Shown here: piece after piece, positions 18,590-28,666 of the stretch
Numbering within the stretch: the first letter of the stretch is position 1
Layout: each line of letters opens with the position of its first letter
DNA from: Ignavibacteriota bacterium
GTDB taxonomy: Bacteria > Bacteroidota > Ignavibacteria > Tepidaquicellales > Tepidaquicellaceae
Length of the DNA stretch: 64,000 nt
Reading direction: 5' to 3'
Assembly: GCA_016218085.1 (NCBI GenBank)
Contig: JACREY010000003.1
Span: 1-64,000, forward strand
The notes under the pieces: model-generated
The model's input: the letters and a program-made list of their open reading frames with translations, nothing else
What the model was told of the DNA's origin: nothing
Database searches by the model: none
Position numbers and translations under genes: made by a program

Positions 18590-20656
18590 TTATAAATCGA
18601 TAGTATATTCCTTATGCAGAACAATTATTCTCAGCTTAACGTGATTATTTTCATCGGAGTTCACAGTTCCCCAGAGCAATGCAAGTTGCTGCATCTGCAC
18701 GTCGGGCTTGTACTTTGCCGAAAGCCCGATAACTACTTCCCTCACTTTTAAGCTTGCGGCTACATTCATAATGGAATAAAACGCATTGTTAGTGGGCACC
18801 ACAATAGGTATCACGGGCTTGCCGATTTTTTCAGCCGTGTTCACCACTTCGCTGAAAAGATGTCTTTCATCCGATTCGAGGTCATTCTTCACTTCCGTGT
18901 TCTGCTTGTCCTTGAATACGCGCGCTATCATTACCACTATATCGGTTTTCTCGGTATCTGTTTCTTCGATAATTCTTTTTAAATGCTCCAGGTTGGAAGG
19001 GTCTCTCACCGCAACCATCACCCTGTCGCTCAATGAGCTCTCAATAGCTTCGGGAGTAATTTGTGATTCGTCTTCAAGATTAAAATGCTCGAGTATTTTC
19101 TGATGAGTTTCACTGTGGAATTCTTCTTCTGTAATATTCTTTTCTTCCATTGTCTTCTTTTTCACAATGTGCTCTGATATTACAAACACAATAAAGAAGC
19201 TGACGGTGAAAATAATCCCAGAAACTGTCGCGAGAGGTTTTGTAAGTAAGTTTGTTAATGCCGTAAATAATAAAGCCATAAAAATTACAAGCAGTCCGAA
19301 TGGAATATGTATCTTCTTACCGTCGAAATTTAAAGGCACTCTCCATTCCCTTGGTCTTTTGTCTTTATATCTTAAGACTACCATTGAAAATGCCTTAAAT
19401 GTAAGACTCCAGATTACCCCGAATGCATATGCTTCACCAAGAATTAATACATCTCCTTTTGAGAGTATAATTGTAGCGATTTGCAATATAGCTATAAGGT
19501 TTAAAACTCTGTATGTAGTACCGAATTTCTTGCTCGGTTTCCTGAACCAGTCTGTTAGCACCCTATCTTCGGCAACCCTGTTGATTACGCTGTTTGCACC
19601 AACTATGGCAGTATTGCAGGCACCTGATAATATTAAAACTCCTACAATAACAACAAATCCGTGGAATATAAGCTTCAGCCATAGCGGTCCGTAAAGAAAC
19701 ATTGCTATACCGCCAATCATATTATCAATATACTGAGGACGAATATCATCCGGAATCAGCATCACGCCGAGGAAAGCTACGCTCGTGGTAAGAGTGAAAC
19801 TGAAAATAAAAATTACAGTAACTGTTTTTTTCAGATTTTTTAATTTTGGAAATTCAACTTCTCTGTACACCTGTCCTAGCGTTTCAGAACCGCTCAGTGC
19901 AAGCAGTGAATGACCAAATGCAATTATTATACTGATAAAACCTATTGACTTAACCCAGTCCATTCCGTGCAGCCACCCGAAAGCTTCTTCGGGCAGTTCA
20001 AGATGAAGAGGCGGCAGATTTGCAAAAAATGGTTTGTCGCTCATAAACAGTGTAACGATACCCCATGTTATTACAATCACTCCCATAACACCTGTGATTA
20101 TGAAAATCTTAAGTGCCTTGCTTGACGATTCTTCTATCCCTTTAATATTTTCCCACCAGAAATATATAATAATTATTATGGCGATTGCCATCGAGGAAAT
20201 ACTTCTGTCAAGCTGGAAATGCAATCCGGCACTATGCAGTAATTCATTTATTAATCCGGTGAGATACTGACCTGCAGATACACTGCTTATCGGGCCTGTT
20301 AATACATAATCAAACATCAGTGCACTTACAGATATTTTTGCAAACCAGTTGCCCATTGCAAGTTTCACAACCCTGTAAACACCCCCCCTTGTAAAAAGTG
20401 GCGATGATTCCACGTATAATGCATTAACTGCTAATGAAAAAAGCATTACCAGAAGAATAAAAAAAGGTGCAATCTTTCCGACAAACTGCTCAGCAATACC
20501 TCCTATGTAATATGCGGTTGAACCTAAATCTCCTACGACAACGGCTGCAGCTCGCCAGTAAGATATGAAAGTGAACATTACCGTAGTAAGTACAATTACT
20601 TTTGTTGTTTTTGATCCCAACACGCTGCCTTTACTTTGCGATGAGTCTGAATCCAT
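18590..20656 (-). CDS. APC family permease with C-terminal Usp-like domain
   Basis: A 688-residue protein. Residues 1 to about 490 contain roughly twelve membrane segments of an APC-superfamily transporter ('GALSGSETLGQ'-type helix 6 is seen as 'ALSGSETLGQVYREVEFP'). Residues about 530-688 form a soluble alpha/beta domain like universal stress proteins, with 'RVMVAVRDPSNLEHLKRI' as its first strand and helix and 'KPVIPIVVPTN' later. Usp-type tails on APC transporters are known and are thought to sense nucleotides and gate transport. The substrate is unknown; amino acids or potassium are both possible for this group. The gene has its own terminators on both sides. Confidence 0.88.
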   Translation of the reverse strand: MDSDSSQSKGSVLGSKTTKVIVLTTVMFTFISYWRAAAVVVGDLGSTAYYIGGIAEQFVGKIAPFFILLVMLFSLAVNALYVESSPLFTRGGVYRVVKLAMGNWFAKISVSALMFDYVLTGPISSVSAGQYLTGLINELLHSAGLHFQLDRSISSMAIAIIIIIYFWWENIKGIEESSSKALKIFIITGVMGVIVITWGIVTLFMSDKPFFANLPPLHLELPEEAFGWLHGMDWVKSIGFISIIIAFGHSLLALSGSETLGQVYREVEFPKLKNLKKTVTVIFIFSFTLTTSVAFLGVMLIPDDIRPQYIDNMIGGIAMFLYGPLWLKLIFHGFVVIVGVLILSGACNTAIVGANSVINRVAEDRVLTDWFRKPSKKFGTTYRVLNLIAILQIATIILSKGDVLILGEAYAFGVIWSLTFKAFSMVVLRYKDKRPREWRVPLNFDGKKIHIPFGLLVIFMALLFTALTNLLTKPLATVSGIIFTVSFFIVFVISEHIVKKKTMEEKNITEEEFHSETHQKILEHFNLEDESQITPEAIESSLSDRVMVAVRDPSNLEHLKRIIEETDTEKTDIVVMIARVFKDKQNTEVKNDLESDERHLFSEVVNTAEKIGKPVIPIVVPTNNAFYSIMNVAASLKVREVVIGLSAKYKPDVQMQQLALLWGTVNSDENNHVKLRIIVLHKEYTIDL

Positions 20657-20695
20657 ATTATTTTATATTCTGTAACATTCTTTTATGCATAAAAA

Positions 20696-20749
20696 AATCC
20701 ATCATACAATATGCAAAATATTAATAATTTGAAATTGTATAATGGATTC
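20696..20749 (-). terminator. terminator after the prolyl isomerase gene
   Basis: AATCCATCATACAAT pairs with ATTGTATAATGGATT with one mismatch across an AT-rich loop, 14 bases after the stop codon. On the minus strand it is followed by T7. Confidence 0.85.
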
Positions 20750-20762
20750 TTTAAAAGCTCTG

Positions 20763-22940
20763 TTAGTTCAGCAGTCTGTCCCTGTTGTCTTCTATGTCAG
20801 CTGAGTTCTGCAGATTCTGCATCCACTCCTGTACCGCCGACTGTTGCTTTGTCATTAACATCTGCTTTCTGATATCTGCCTGCTTTGCAAGATATTCCTG
20901 CTCATTGAATGGAGTTATCCAGTCTATTTTAACTATAAAATATCCCCTGTCACCTTTTATAGGAGCAGATATTTCACCCTGTTTCAGCTTGAATATTTCA
21001 TTGAAAACTTTATAATCCAGTCCCATTTTCTGGTCAGGCTTACCGACTGAAACCGAATCTGCCTTTTCAACTTTATACTGCGGAAAAGCAGCTGAAAGAG
21101 AATTCAGGTCATTGCCCTGTATTTTACTTTTCAGTTCAGTAGCGGTTTTCAGCATTACTTCAAATCTCTTTTTATTTTGAAGTTTCGGCTTAATCATTGT
21201 AACTTTTACTGAATCAAAATTCTTATATCCTTCTGAAATTTTCTGCATAACCTGGTAAACTCCGTATCCGTTCTGCACTTTAACAGGTCCGTAAATTTTA
21301 TCAACACCGCTTTCAAGACCAAATCTTATTACGCTCTGGTTTTGACCTGCACCCGGCAGGAATCCGTTTTTAGAAACCTCCGGTGTAACAAGCGAAACCA
21401 TATTTAACGATTTTGCAAGCGTGTCCATCGATAGTTTTTTTCCGGCATTGCAGGATAAGATAGAGCCCTGACCTTCTTCAAGCTGCTTAATGAAATCTGC
21501 GGCTTTCTTTCTTGCAATATCCTTCGTCCTTGTACTGGAGACTACCGGTTTTTTCATTTCTGCAATCTTGAATTCCTTCTTTGATTTTCCTTTAACTTTT
21601 ATAATATGGAATCCAAACTGAGTTTTAACAGGTCCTGCAATTTCCCCTGCTTTTCCGTTCATACACGCATCTTCAAATTCCTTTACCATTGCTCCCTTTG
21701 TAAACCAACCCAGATCACCCTTATTCTGCTTTGCAGAAGGATCTTCGGATAATTCACCTGCAAGTTTATCAAAATCTTCACCTTTTTTTAGTCTTGCTAT
21801 GATATCTTCGGCTTTCTTTTTCGCTGCTGCAGTATCTGCACCGAAATTGACAAGTATATGGGAAGCATTTACATATGTATCTTCGCCTTCCTTTGAGTCA
21901 AGAAGTTTCACGATTTTATAAGCATCCTGGTCAATTATCAAACTCGATACTGAATCTTTTGCCGCACCAAAAAGAAAATTAAGAACACCTCTGCCAAGCG
22001 CATTGGGTTTCTGGAATTCAGCATTGAAAGGTGATGCTGATTCATCGTTAATAATTTTAATTAATGAGGAATCTTCAACTACAGCTGTTTTTAGCTGTTT
22101 TATATATCCTTCAAGAAGTTTTTTAACGTTTGCTGAATCCTCAGCGGTAGCTGCATCATTGAATATTAAATATCTGAACTTAACTGCTTCATCCTGCTTG
22201 AATTCTTCTTTATGCTCATCATAATATTTTTGCATCTCTTCATTTGTGACCTGAAACATAGTAGTATCCAGAATTGTGTTCGGGTCAAATAATAAATAAC
22301 TGAAACCTGCTTTTAAATTATCATCCTTATACTTCTGAAGCACATCACCTTCCGAAACAGATACCGATGCAGCAATCAGCGAATTCATTTTATTATCCTG
22401 CAGAATTTTCTTCAAATACTGTTCGATTTCAACCCATTTGGATTTATTCTCAGGAGCCTGAATTGCCATCTGAAGGTATTCAGCGTGAAAAACTCCAAGC
22501 GAATCGTTGAAATTGTTTTTAAGCCAGTCGGGAAGTGATTCGGGTTCATTGAAGACCCAATCAAGAATTTCCTGGTCAGAAACTGCTATACCGAGTCTTT
22601 TCATTTCCTGGTCTTTTAATGTCTGCTGTACGAGATAATTCCATACCTGCTCTTTAATCTGATTATAAGTTTGTTCATCCAGTTCTTTTCCTTTATTTTG
22701 TTCCCTCATCTGTTCAACCTGTCTCTGAAGTAATGTCTCATACTCCTGATAATGAATCTCTGTACCGTTCACCTTTCCAAACACAACCATCTGAGAACCT
22801 CTCAGACCAAGATAATTCATACCCCATTCGAAAATTATGGTACCGAGAAATGCAATAATTAGTATGATGATGATAAGTGGCATCTTATCTCTCATTTTAT
22901 TCATTATTCCGGTATTATGCTTCGTCTTTGGCTTATCCAT
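20763..22940 (-). CDS. peptidylprolyl isomerase, PpiD/SurA-like
   Basis: A 725-residue membrane-anchored periplasmic folding factor. A short cytoplasmic tail is followed by one membrane helix (about residues 24-42) and a SurA_N/PpiD-type chaperone region that begins 'VFGKVNGTEIHYQEYE'. A parvulin (PpiC) domain lies at about 355-455: 'ASHILVNFG' opens it and 'DPSAKQNKGDLGWF' and 'TQFGFHIIKVKG' are its hallmark segments. A second, degenerate parvulin-like repeat follows (about 480-590, 'VQNGYGVYQV'), then a chaperone tail. It should help fold outer-membrane and secreted proteins leaving the Sec translocon, fitting the many exported proteins here. The ATG has AAAGGAG upstream. Confidence 0.92.
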   Translation of the reverse strand: MDKPKTKHNTGIMNKMRDKMPLIIIILIIAFLGTIIFEWGMNYLGLRGSQMVVFGKVNGTEIHYQEYETLLQRQVEQMREQNKGKELDEQTYNQIKEQVWNYLVQQTLKDQEMKRLGIAVSDQEILDWVFNEPESLPDWLKNNFNDSLGVFHAEYLQMAIQAPENKSKWVEIEQYLKKILQDNKMNSLIAASVSVSEGDVLQKYKDDNLKAGFSYLLFDPNTILDTTMFQVTNEEMQKYYDEHKEEFKQDEAVKFRYLIFNDAATAEDSANVKKLLEGYIKQLKTAVVEDSSLIKIINDESASPFNAEFQKPNALGRGVLNFLFGAAKDSVSSLIIDQDAYKIVKLLDSKEGEDTYVNASHILVNFGADTAAAKKKAEDIIARLKKGEDFDKLAGELSEDPSAKQNKGDLGWFTKGAMVKEFEDACMNGKAGEIAGPVKTQFGFHIIKVKGKSKKEFKIAEMKKPVVSSTRTKDIARKKAADFIKQLEEGQGSILSCNAGKKLSMDTLAKSLNMVSLVTPEVSKNGFLPGAGQNQSVIRFGLESGVDKIYGPVKVQNGYGVYQVMQKISEGYKNFDSVKVTMIKPKLQNKKRFEVMLKTATELKSKIQGNDLNSLSAAFPQYKVEKADSVSVGKPDQKMGLDYKVFNEIFKLKQGEISAPIKGDRGYFIVKIDWITPFNEQEYLAKQADIRKQMLMTKQQSAVQEWMQNLQNSADIEDNRDRLLN

Positions 22941-22988
22941 TCGCTTGTAAATACTCCTTTAAATAAAAAATGAAAATTTTATTAATTT

Positions 22989-23008
22989 AAACCTTAAAAT
23001 TAAGGTTT
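22989..23008. promoter_or_regulatory. short palindrome between divergent genes
   Basis: AAACCTTA-AAAT-TAAGGTTT, an 8-bp stem, lies between the prolyl isomerase gene and the divergent T9SS cargo gene. It could be an operator or a hairpin in one leader; nothing in the sequence decides. Confidence 0.4.
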
Positions 23009-23163
23009 TTATACTGTAAAATCAATGAATAACAGAGTCTGAAGTTTATTTAACAATATTAAAAAGCACTTAAAAATTGAATTTTAACTTTATTTTAAGT
23101 ATTATTTAATAATTGCTTATTACAATTTTTTATAAAAGTTTTTATCAAACAGAAAGTGCTTAA

Positions 23164-25692
23164 ATGAAATACTCTAAACTTATTGTCTATTTAGCATTGG
23201 CGTTTTTACTGCTTATTCTATATTTCTTTTATCTGAATAAATTTAACACGGAGAACGCGAAGGATAAAAAATCGGAAATTCCGGAATATGAGTGGTTCGA
23301 AACTCAAAGAGCATATCCATTTGATGAGATTCCAAATGAAGAAAGAGTTTATTCCATGGAGTATGTTAAAAAAAATGTTCCTGTCAATGAACAGTACAGA
23401 AATTCGGAATGGATTCTTACAGGGCCGACAAATATAGAAGGCAGAATAACTACTATAGCTATAGATCCTTCTAACCATCAGACCGTTTATGCAGGATGCG
23501 CAAACGGAGGTTTATGGAAGTCAACTAATTTCTGCCAGAGCTGGTCAAGTGTTTTTGACAATCAGAATACTTCATCAATCGGTGCGCTGGCAATTAATCC
23601 GATAAATCCGAATATTATTTATTGCGGAACAGGTGAAGCTAATTCATTAAGAAGTTATTACCCGGGAACAGGTATTTATAAATCAACGAATTCAGGGTTG
23701 AATTGGACTTTTATCGGGCTGCAAAATACTTACAGCATAGGTAATATTGCAATCAATCCTGTTAATACAAATGAAATTTATGCAGCGGCTGTCGGCTCTT
23801 TAAGACATAACAATACCGAAAGAGGAATTTATAAATCGACAGATGCGGGGACTACATGGTCGAAAGTACTTTATATATCTGATTCGGTAGGGGCAATTGA
23901 TGTTGCGATAGATCCCCAAAATCCTTCCAGGGTTTTTGCGGCAATGTGGGAAAGAACAAGAAGAGAAAATTACATCAAATACGGAGGCCCGAATTCAGCA
24001 TTATACGTTTCTTCAAACTCAGGGCAGAACTGGACAGTTGTAAACGGAGGTTTTCCATCAAACACTTCGACACTTGGCAGAATTTCGATTGATATTTGTG
24101 CATCCAATTCACAAATGATATATGCTCTTCTGGCAAACTCAAGCGGATATACAGCAGGTCTGTACAAATCAACAAACGGCGGAATTAACTGGTCGCTTAT
24201 TAACTCGTCTGCAGGAGGCTCTTCTAATTATGCGTGGTTTAACAGGATATGCAAGGTCAATCCTACAAATTTTAACCAGGTTTTTTGCGGTGGTCTGTAT
24301 ATGGAGATTTCAACAGACGGTGGAACCTCGTTTCCTTCTGTCTTATCTTCAATCCATGTTGATCATCACGCGGTTTGTTTTGCACCTTCAAATTCATATT
24401 ACATAGTAATCGGAAATGACGGTGGAATAGACTATTCCACTAACGGCGGCTACACATTCACATCAAGTCCATCGCTCCCGGTTACCCAGTTTTATGCAGG
24501 AGATGTAAGTAACCAAAACCCAAATTTGTTGTTGGGCGGGTCGCAGGATAATTCTTGTGTTATGACTTCGGGAAGTTTAACATGGAATACTGTGACAGGC
24601 GGTGACGGATTTTACTGTCTTATTGATTATCAAAATTCACAATTTATGTACGCATCCTCACAAAACGGCGGTTTGATGCGTTCGACAAACGGAGGCAGTT
24701 CTTTTTTAAATGCTACATCAGGACTTGATTTAACTTATACAAACTGGAGCACACCCTGGATTATTGATAAAAACAATCCATCAATTCTATACTGCGGGAC
24801 TTATAAAATCCATAAATCAACAAACAGAGCGGCAAGCTGGACTGCAATAAGCCCTGATCTTGCAAAAGGCCATGTGGTTAATCTTGGTAACATTACAACC
24901 CTTGATGTATCAAAATCAGATCCAAATGTAATTTATGCAGGAACAGATGATGCAAATATATGGGTTACAACCAACGGAGGTACAAACTGGAATTTAATAA
25001 ATGCAGGACTACCCAACCGCTGGGTAACACGAGTTACAATTCACAAAGATTCTGCAAATATTTGTTATGTAACGCTTTCCGGATACAAAGTGGATTCCAC
25101 CGGGGCGCATATTTTCCGAACGACTAATTTCGGAGCAATCTGGACAGCAATAAACGGTAATCTGCCCGATGCACCAATAAATGATGTTGTAATTGATCCG
25201 TTTACCCCAAACAAACTATATGTGGGAACTGATTATGGTGTTATGGTTACAACAAATATTGGGCAGAACTGGGCAATTATGGGAGGAGGATTACCGACTA
25301 ATGTACCTGTACATGATTTAACCCTCCATCCTCCGAGCGGTCAGATATTTGCATGGACTCATGGAAGAAGCGTATTTAAAACTGAGTTTGCTTTGATTCA
25401 GAATATTACGAATCTTAATAATGTCGCTGAAGAATTCAGGTTATTTCAGAATTATCCTAATCCGTTTAATCCAACAACTAGCATCAAATTCAGCATACCT
25501 GAAAACGGTAATGTACAATTGAAAGTTTATGATATATTGGGAAAAAAGGTCGCAACATTAGTAAATGAAAAATTAGAATCTGGAACTTATAAGGTAGCAT
25601 TTAACGCCGGTAATTTAAGCTCTGGAATTTATTTTTATATTCTATCAACTGATAATTTCAATAAATCGATGAAGATGGTACTAATCAAATAA
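23164..25692 (+). CDS. T9SS-sorted BNR/sortilin-like repeat protein
   Basis: An 842-residue exported protein. An N-terminal hydrophobic signal (residues 5-24) is followed by a large beta-propeller region built of BNR/Asp-box and sortilin-like repeats; units of the type 'YKSTNSGLNWTFI' recur through residues 100-750. The last 80 residues are a T9SS type A sorting domain ('NYPNPFNPTTSIKF', then 'SSGIYFYIL', ending MKMVLIK). It should cross the outer membrane by T9SS and be anchored or released there. The propeller may bind glycans or proteins; the sialidase catalytic residues are not evident. It is first of three consecutive plus-strand T9SS genes, and the next starts 10 bases after its stop. 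Confidence 0.9.
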   Translation: MKYSKLIVYLALAFLLLILYFFYLNKFNTENAKDKKSEIPEYEWFETQRAYPFDEIPNEERVYSMEYVKKNVPVNEQYRNSEWILTGPTNIEGRITTIAIDPSNHQTVYAGCANGGLWKSTNFCQSWSSVFDNQNTSSIGALAINPINPNIIYCGTGEANSLRSYYPGTGIYKSTNSGLNWTFIGLQNTYSIGNIAINPVNTNEIYAAAVGSLRHNNTERGIYKSTDAGTTWSKVLYISDSVGAIDVAIDPQNPSRVFAAMWERTRRENYIKYGGPNSALYVSSNSGQNWTVVNGGFPSNTSTLGRISIDICASNSQMIYALLANSSGYTAGLYKSTNGGINWSLINSSAGGSSNYAWFNRICKVNPTNFNQVFCGGLYMEISTDGGTSFPSVLSSIHVDHHAVCFAPSNSYYIVIGNDGGIDYSTNGGYTFTSSPSLPVTQFYAGDVSNQNPNLLLGGSQDNSCVMTSGSLTWNTVTGGDGFYCLIDYQNSQFMYASSQNGGLMRSTNGGSSFLNATSGLDLTYTNWSTPWIIDKNNPSILYCGTYKIHKSTNRAASWTAISPDLAKGHVVNLGNITTLDVSKSDPNVIYAGTDDANIWVTTNGGTNWNLINAGLPNRWVTRVTIHKDSANICYVTLSGYKVDSTGAHIFRTTNFGAIWTAINGNLPDAPINDVVIDPFTPNKLYVGTDYGVMVTTNIGQNWAIMGGGLPTNVPVHDLTLHPPSGQIFAWTHGRSVFKTEFALIQNITNLNNVAEEFRLFQNYPNPFNPTTSIKFSIPENGNVQLKVYDILGKKVATLVNEKLESGTYKVAFNAGNLSSGIYFYILSTDNFNKSMKMVLIK

Positions 25693-25702
25693 AGATATTT
25701 TT

Positions 25703-27007
25703 TTGAATTTTATTTTAAAAATATCATACAGTAATTTTAAAAAAATATTTATAATAATATTTTTTTTAACATTCTTGTATTCCGATAAATTCTCCGGGAG
25801 TTGTTATGCTCAGTGGCAAATTCAGACAAGCGGAACCAGCGAACATTTAAGTTCAATTTGCTTTACAGGTACAAATAATCAGATTGGCTATGCAGTTGGA
25901 CATAATGGAGTAGTTATTAAAACAACAAACTTAGGATTAAATTGGTCATCTGTCAATATTCCCACATTATGGAATTATAATTCTGTTTTTTTTACAAATT
26001 CAGATAACGGTTGGGTTGTTGGATTTGAAGTTTACAGAACATCAAATGGTGGTGAAGACTGGACAAAAGTAATTACTAATCCCGAAATTGCGGGTTTTAA
26101 AGTGCAATTTTTTGATTCTGAAAACGGATGGATTCTCGGTTTGAAAATAAATACCAGATTAAGAATATGGAAAACTACAAATGGAGGAGATAACTGGGAT
26201 ACATCAACAATTATTTTAAACCCGTATATTTCAGACCCAATGGATATGCATTTCCCTTCAGTTGAAACAGGATTTATCTCAGGTGGAAATACAAGTTCGT
26301 TTATCGCAAAGACAATTACGAGCGGAAAGAACTGGTTTTTCCAAAACGTACCTTATGGTCGTTATATTTCCGGAATAAATTTTAAAGATAATTTGACGGG
26401 TTGGGCCATATCAGACAGTGGTAATATTTTAAAAACAACTAACGGAGGGACTAATTGGTATAAAACAAATACGGTTGCTTATGGCGGTAAAAAAATCTAT
26501 TATAAAAATATTAATAATAATGAACAATTGTGGATTATCGGCGCAAATGGATCAATATTATATTCCGGTAATTTAGGGAATTCGTGGCAATCCGTTACTT
26601 TTAATTCAGGACATTTTTACGAAGATTTAACTTTTTCCGGAAATAATCAAACGGGAATTCACATTGTTGGTAATAACGGAATGATAATTTACTCAGGAAA
26701 TGCAGGAGGCGTAAATATTAAAAAAGAATCTTCTGTTAACCCTCAATGCTTTACTTTATATCAGAATTACCCGAATCCTTTTAATCCAAATACTGTTATT
26801 AAATATAGCTTAGAAAAATCGGGCTTCGTTTCACTTAAAGTTTATGATATAATGGGAAAAGAAATGAAGATACTTGTTAATGAAAATAAAAATATTGGAG
26901 ATTATGAAGTTAATTTTCATTCGGAAAATCTGGCATCAGGTATTTATTTTTATCGAATAAAATCCGGGAATTTTTCTGAAACAAAATGTATGTTATTAAT
27001 TAAATAA
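25703..27007 (+). CDS. T9SS-sorted Ycf48-like beta-propeller protein
   Basis: A 434-residue secreted protein with a signal peptide (ending near 'CYAQWQ', residue 36) and Ycf48/photosystem II assembly factor-like propeller repeats, e.g. 'IKTTNLGLNWSSV' and 'LKTTNGGTNWYKT'. The name reflects fold resemblance only; no photosynthetic role is implied. A T9SS sorting domain ends the protein ('NYPNPFNPNTVIKYS'). The start is TTG, 10 bases after the previous stop codon, consistent with co-transcription; no in-frame ATG lies before the signal peptide. Confidence 0.87.
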   Translation: MNFILKISYSNFKKIFIIIFFLTFLYSDKFSGSCYAQWQIQTSGTSEHLSSICFTGTNNQIGYAVGHNGVVIKTTNLGLNWSSVNIPTLWNYNSVFFTNSDNGWVVGFEVYRTSNGGEDWTKVITNPEIAGFKVQFFDSENGWILGLKINTRLRIWKTTNGGDNWDTSTIILNPYISDPMDMHFPSVETGFISGGNTSSFIAKTITSGKNWFFQNVPYGRYISGINFKDNLTGWAISDSGNILKTTNGGTNWYKTNTVAYGGKKIYYKNINNNEQLWIIGANGSILYSGNLGNSWQSVTFNSGHFYEDLTFSGNNQTGIHIVGNNGMIIYSGNAGGVNIKKESSVNPQCFTLYQNYPNPFNPNTVIKYSLEKSGFVSLKVYDIMGKEMKILVNENKNIGDYEVNFHSENLASGIYFYRIKSGNFSETKCMLLIK

Positions 27008-27078
27008 TTTTGATACCTTCAAACTCAGGGTATTAAAATAAATTTCGAAAAAAACTCAATAAACGAAAGGAGAAAGAA

Positions 27079-28602
27079 ATGAACAAAATCTTAACAATAA
27101 TCTTTGTATTATTTATTTCAGGTTTTGCCTTTCCACAGCAATATTCTGTTCAAACGGCGATACCGTCAGGAAATATTTCCCAAACAAACCCAAGCTGGGG
27201 GGGCGACGTTCAGGTTTCAGCTTATGAACCTATAGGTCCTATCGCTACATCAAAATTAGGTAGCACAATCTATATTGCTCTTAATGACACACTTGTGACA
27301 AACAATTTGGGTATAATACTGTACAAATCTACAAATAATGGTGCAAACTGGACGATGCATACATCAGGAATAAATTTAAGAGATAAAATTGACAGGTTTG
27401 TATTGACAAGAACCGGAGCAGGGCCTGATTCGTTATATTTGTTTTTTATGTATCAAAATACAATTTACAAATGGAATGTAGTCAACAACTCATTTAATCA
27501 GGTATTGACTGCAGGTTTATACAGAACATTTGATGTTGCAGGCTCATCCACAGGAGCGCTTTATTTGTTCTTAGACGTGCTTGCCTCAAACAGTATTCCA
27601 AGATGCTCTTCGGTTGACGGAGGCACAACATGGTCAGCGACTTCGACCGTAACATCTGCGGGAGCGATACCGCGTATTTCGCAAATGATGGATGGCGACT
27701 CTGTGATATTAAACTATTACAATACAGGTACGATTGTAGGTACTGATACTTCCACAGCAATTATCCGTTCTGCGAGATACAGACAGACTGCGAATGGTAC
27801 TATGAGCTCAGCCAATTTTGTTGATGTAGCTACAGAAACAACTCCAAAGACAGAATATAAGAGCGTAAAATTTAACGGTAATGTATGGTTAATATATACA
27901 ACCGGAACAACAGGAAGCATAAATATTGTTGGAAGGAAGAGCGATACATACGGTGTTTCTTACGGCTCACCTGTAAATATTGCATCGAATCCAAATGTGG
28001 ATGAATACTGGTTTGATGCAAATGTCTACATGGGAACATCAAACGGTTTCGATTTAATTTTATATTCTGACAGCTTACAAACAGGTCAACCGACTAATGG
28101 TACCGACAAACTGATGTACTGTTATTCAAATGCCACCGCAACAACTTTTTCAAATCCCGTTGCGATAAGCGAGCACTCACCCGGCTGGTCTGCGAGAGGA
28201 TATATACCTGCAATTGTTGAACTTCCATCGCTTGACCTCGGTGCAGTGTGGGTAGGTATGGACGCATCAGTTAAAAAAGTGTATTTTGACAGGTACAGTC
28301 TTGTCTCGAAAATCCGGAATGAAAACAACCTCACGCCACAGAAATATGTACTTGAACAAAATTATCCCAATCCATTTAATCCTGTAACCAATATCAAATT
28401 CTCGATTCCTAAAAACGGATTCGTCAGCCTGAAAGTTTATGATATTATGGGAAAAGAAGTTGAGACATTAATTTCAAAAGAAATGACAACAGGAAGTTAT
28501 CATGTTGATTGGAATGCAGTGAAGTATTCAAGCGGAATTTATTTCTACAAGCTTGAATCGAACGGATTTACCGATACAAAGAAAATGATACTTGTGAAAT
28601 AA
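27079..28602 (+). CDS. T9SS-sorted BNR-repeat protein
   Basis: A 507-residue secreted protein. Residues 1-19 are a signal peptide ending near 'FAFPQQ'. The middle is a beta-propeller-like region with Asp-box units such as 'YKSTNNGANWTMH' and 'SVDGGTTWSATS'. The C-terminal 80 residues are a T9SS type A sorting domain beginning 'LEQNYPNPFNPVTNIKF'. The ATG has a good ribosome site, AAAGGAG, six bases upstream. It is third in the T9SS run, 71 bases after the second, and is closed by the terminator at 28621-28653. Function beyond export is unknown. Confidence 0.88.
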   Translation: MNKILTIIFVLFISGFAFPQQYSVQTAIPSGNISQTNPSWGGDVQVSAYEPIGPIATSKLGSTIYIALNDTLVTNNLGIILYKSTNNGANWTMHTSGINLRDKIDRFVLTRTGAGPDSLYLFFMYQNTIYKWNVVNNSFNQVLTAGLYRTFDVAGSSTGALYLFLDVLASNSIPRCSSVDGGTTWSATSTVTSAGAIPRISQMMDGDSVILNYYNTGTIVGTDTSTAIIRSARYRQTANGTMSSANFVDVATETTPKTEYKSVKFNGNVWLIYTTGTTGSINIVGRKSDTYGVSYGSPVNIASNPNVDEYWFDANVYMGTSNGFDLILYSDSLQTGQPTNGTDKLMYCYSNATATTFSNPVAISEHSPGWSARGYIPAIVELPSLDLGAVWVGMDASVKKVYFDRYSLVSKIRNENNLTPQKYVLEQNYPNPFNPVTNIKFSIPKNGFVSLKVYDIMGKEVETLISKEMTTGSYHVDWNAVKYSSGIYFYKLESNGFTDTKKMILVK

Positions 28603-28620
28603 TTTTAAAATACGTTTACA

Positions 28621-28653
28621 AAAAAGAGTTATTCGATACGGATAACTCTTTTT
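28621..28653. terminator. bidirectional terminator
   Basis: Perfect 12-bp inverted repeat AAAAAGAGTTAT / ATAACTCTTTTT with a 9-base loop and T-runs in both directions. It lies between the plus-strand T9SS gene and the convergent LamG gene, so it can serve both. Confidence 0.9.
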
Positions 28654-28666
28654 TTATTTAAAATAT

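Noticed and set aside
25703-27007. Photosystem assembly role of Ycf48-like proteins
   Set aside because: Only the propeller fold is shared; T9SS tail and context indicate a secreted protein.
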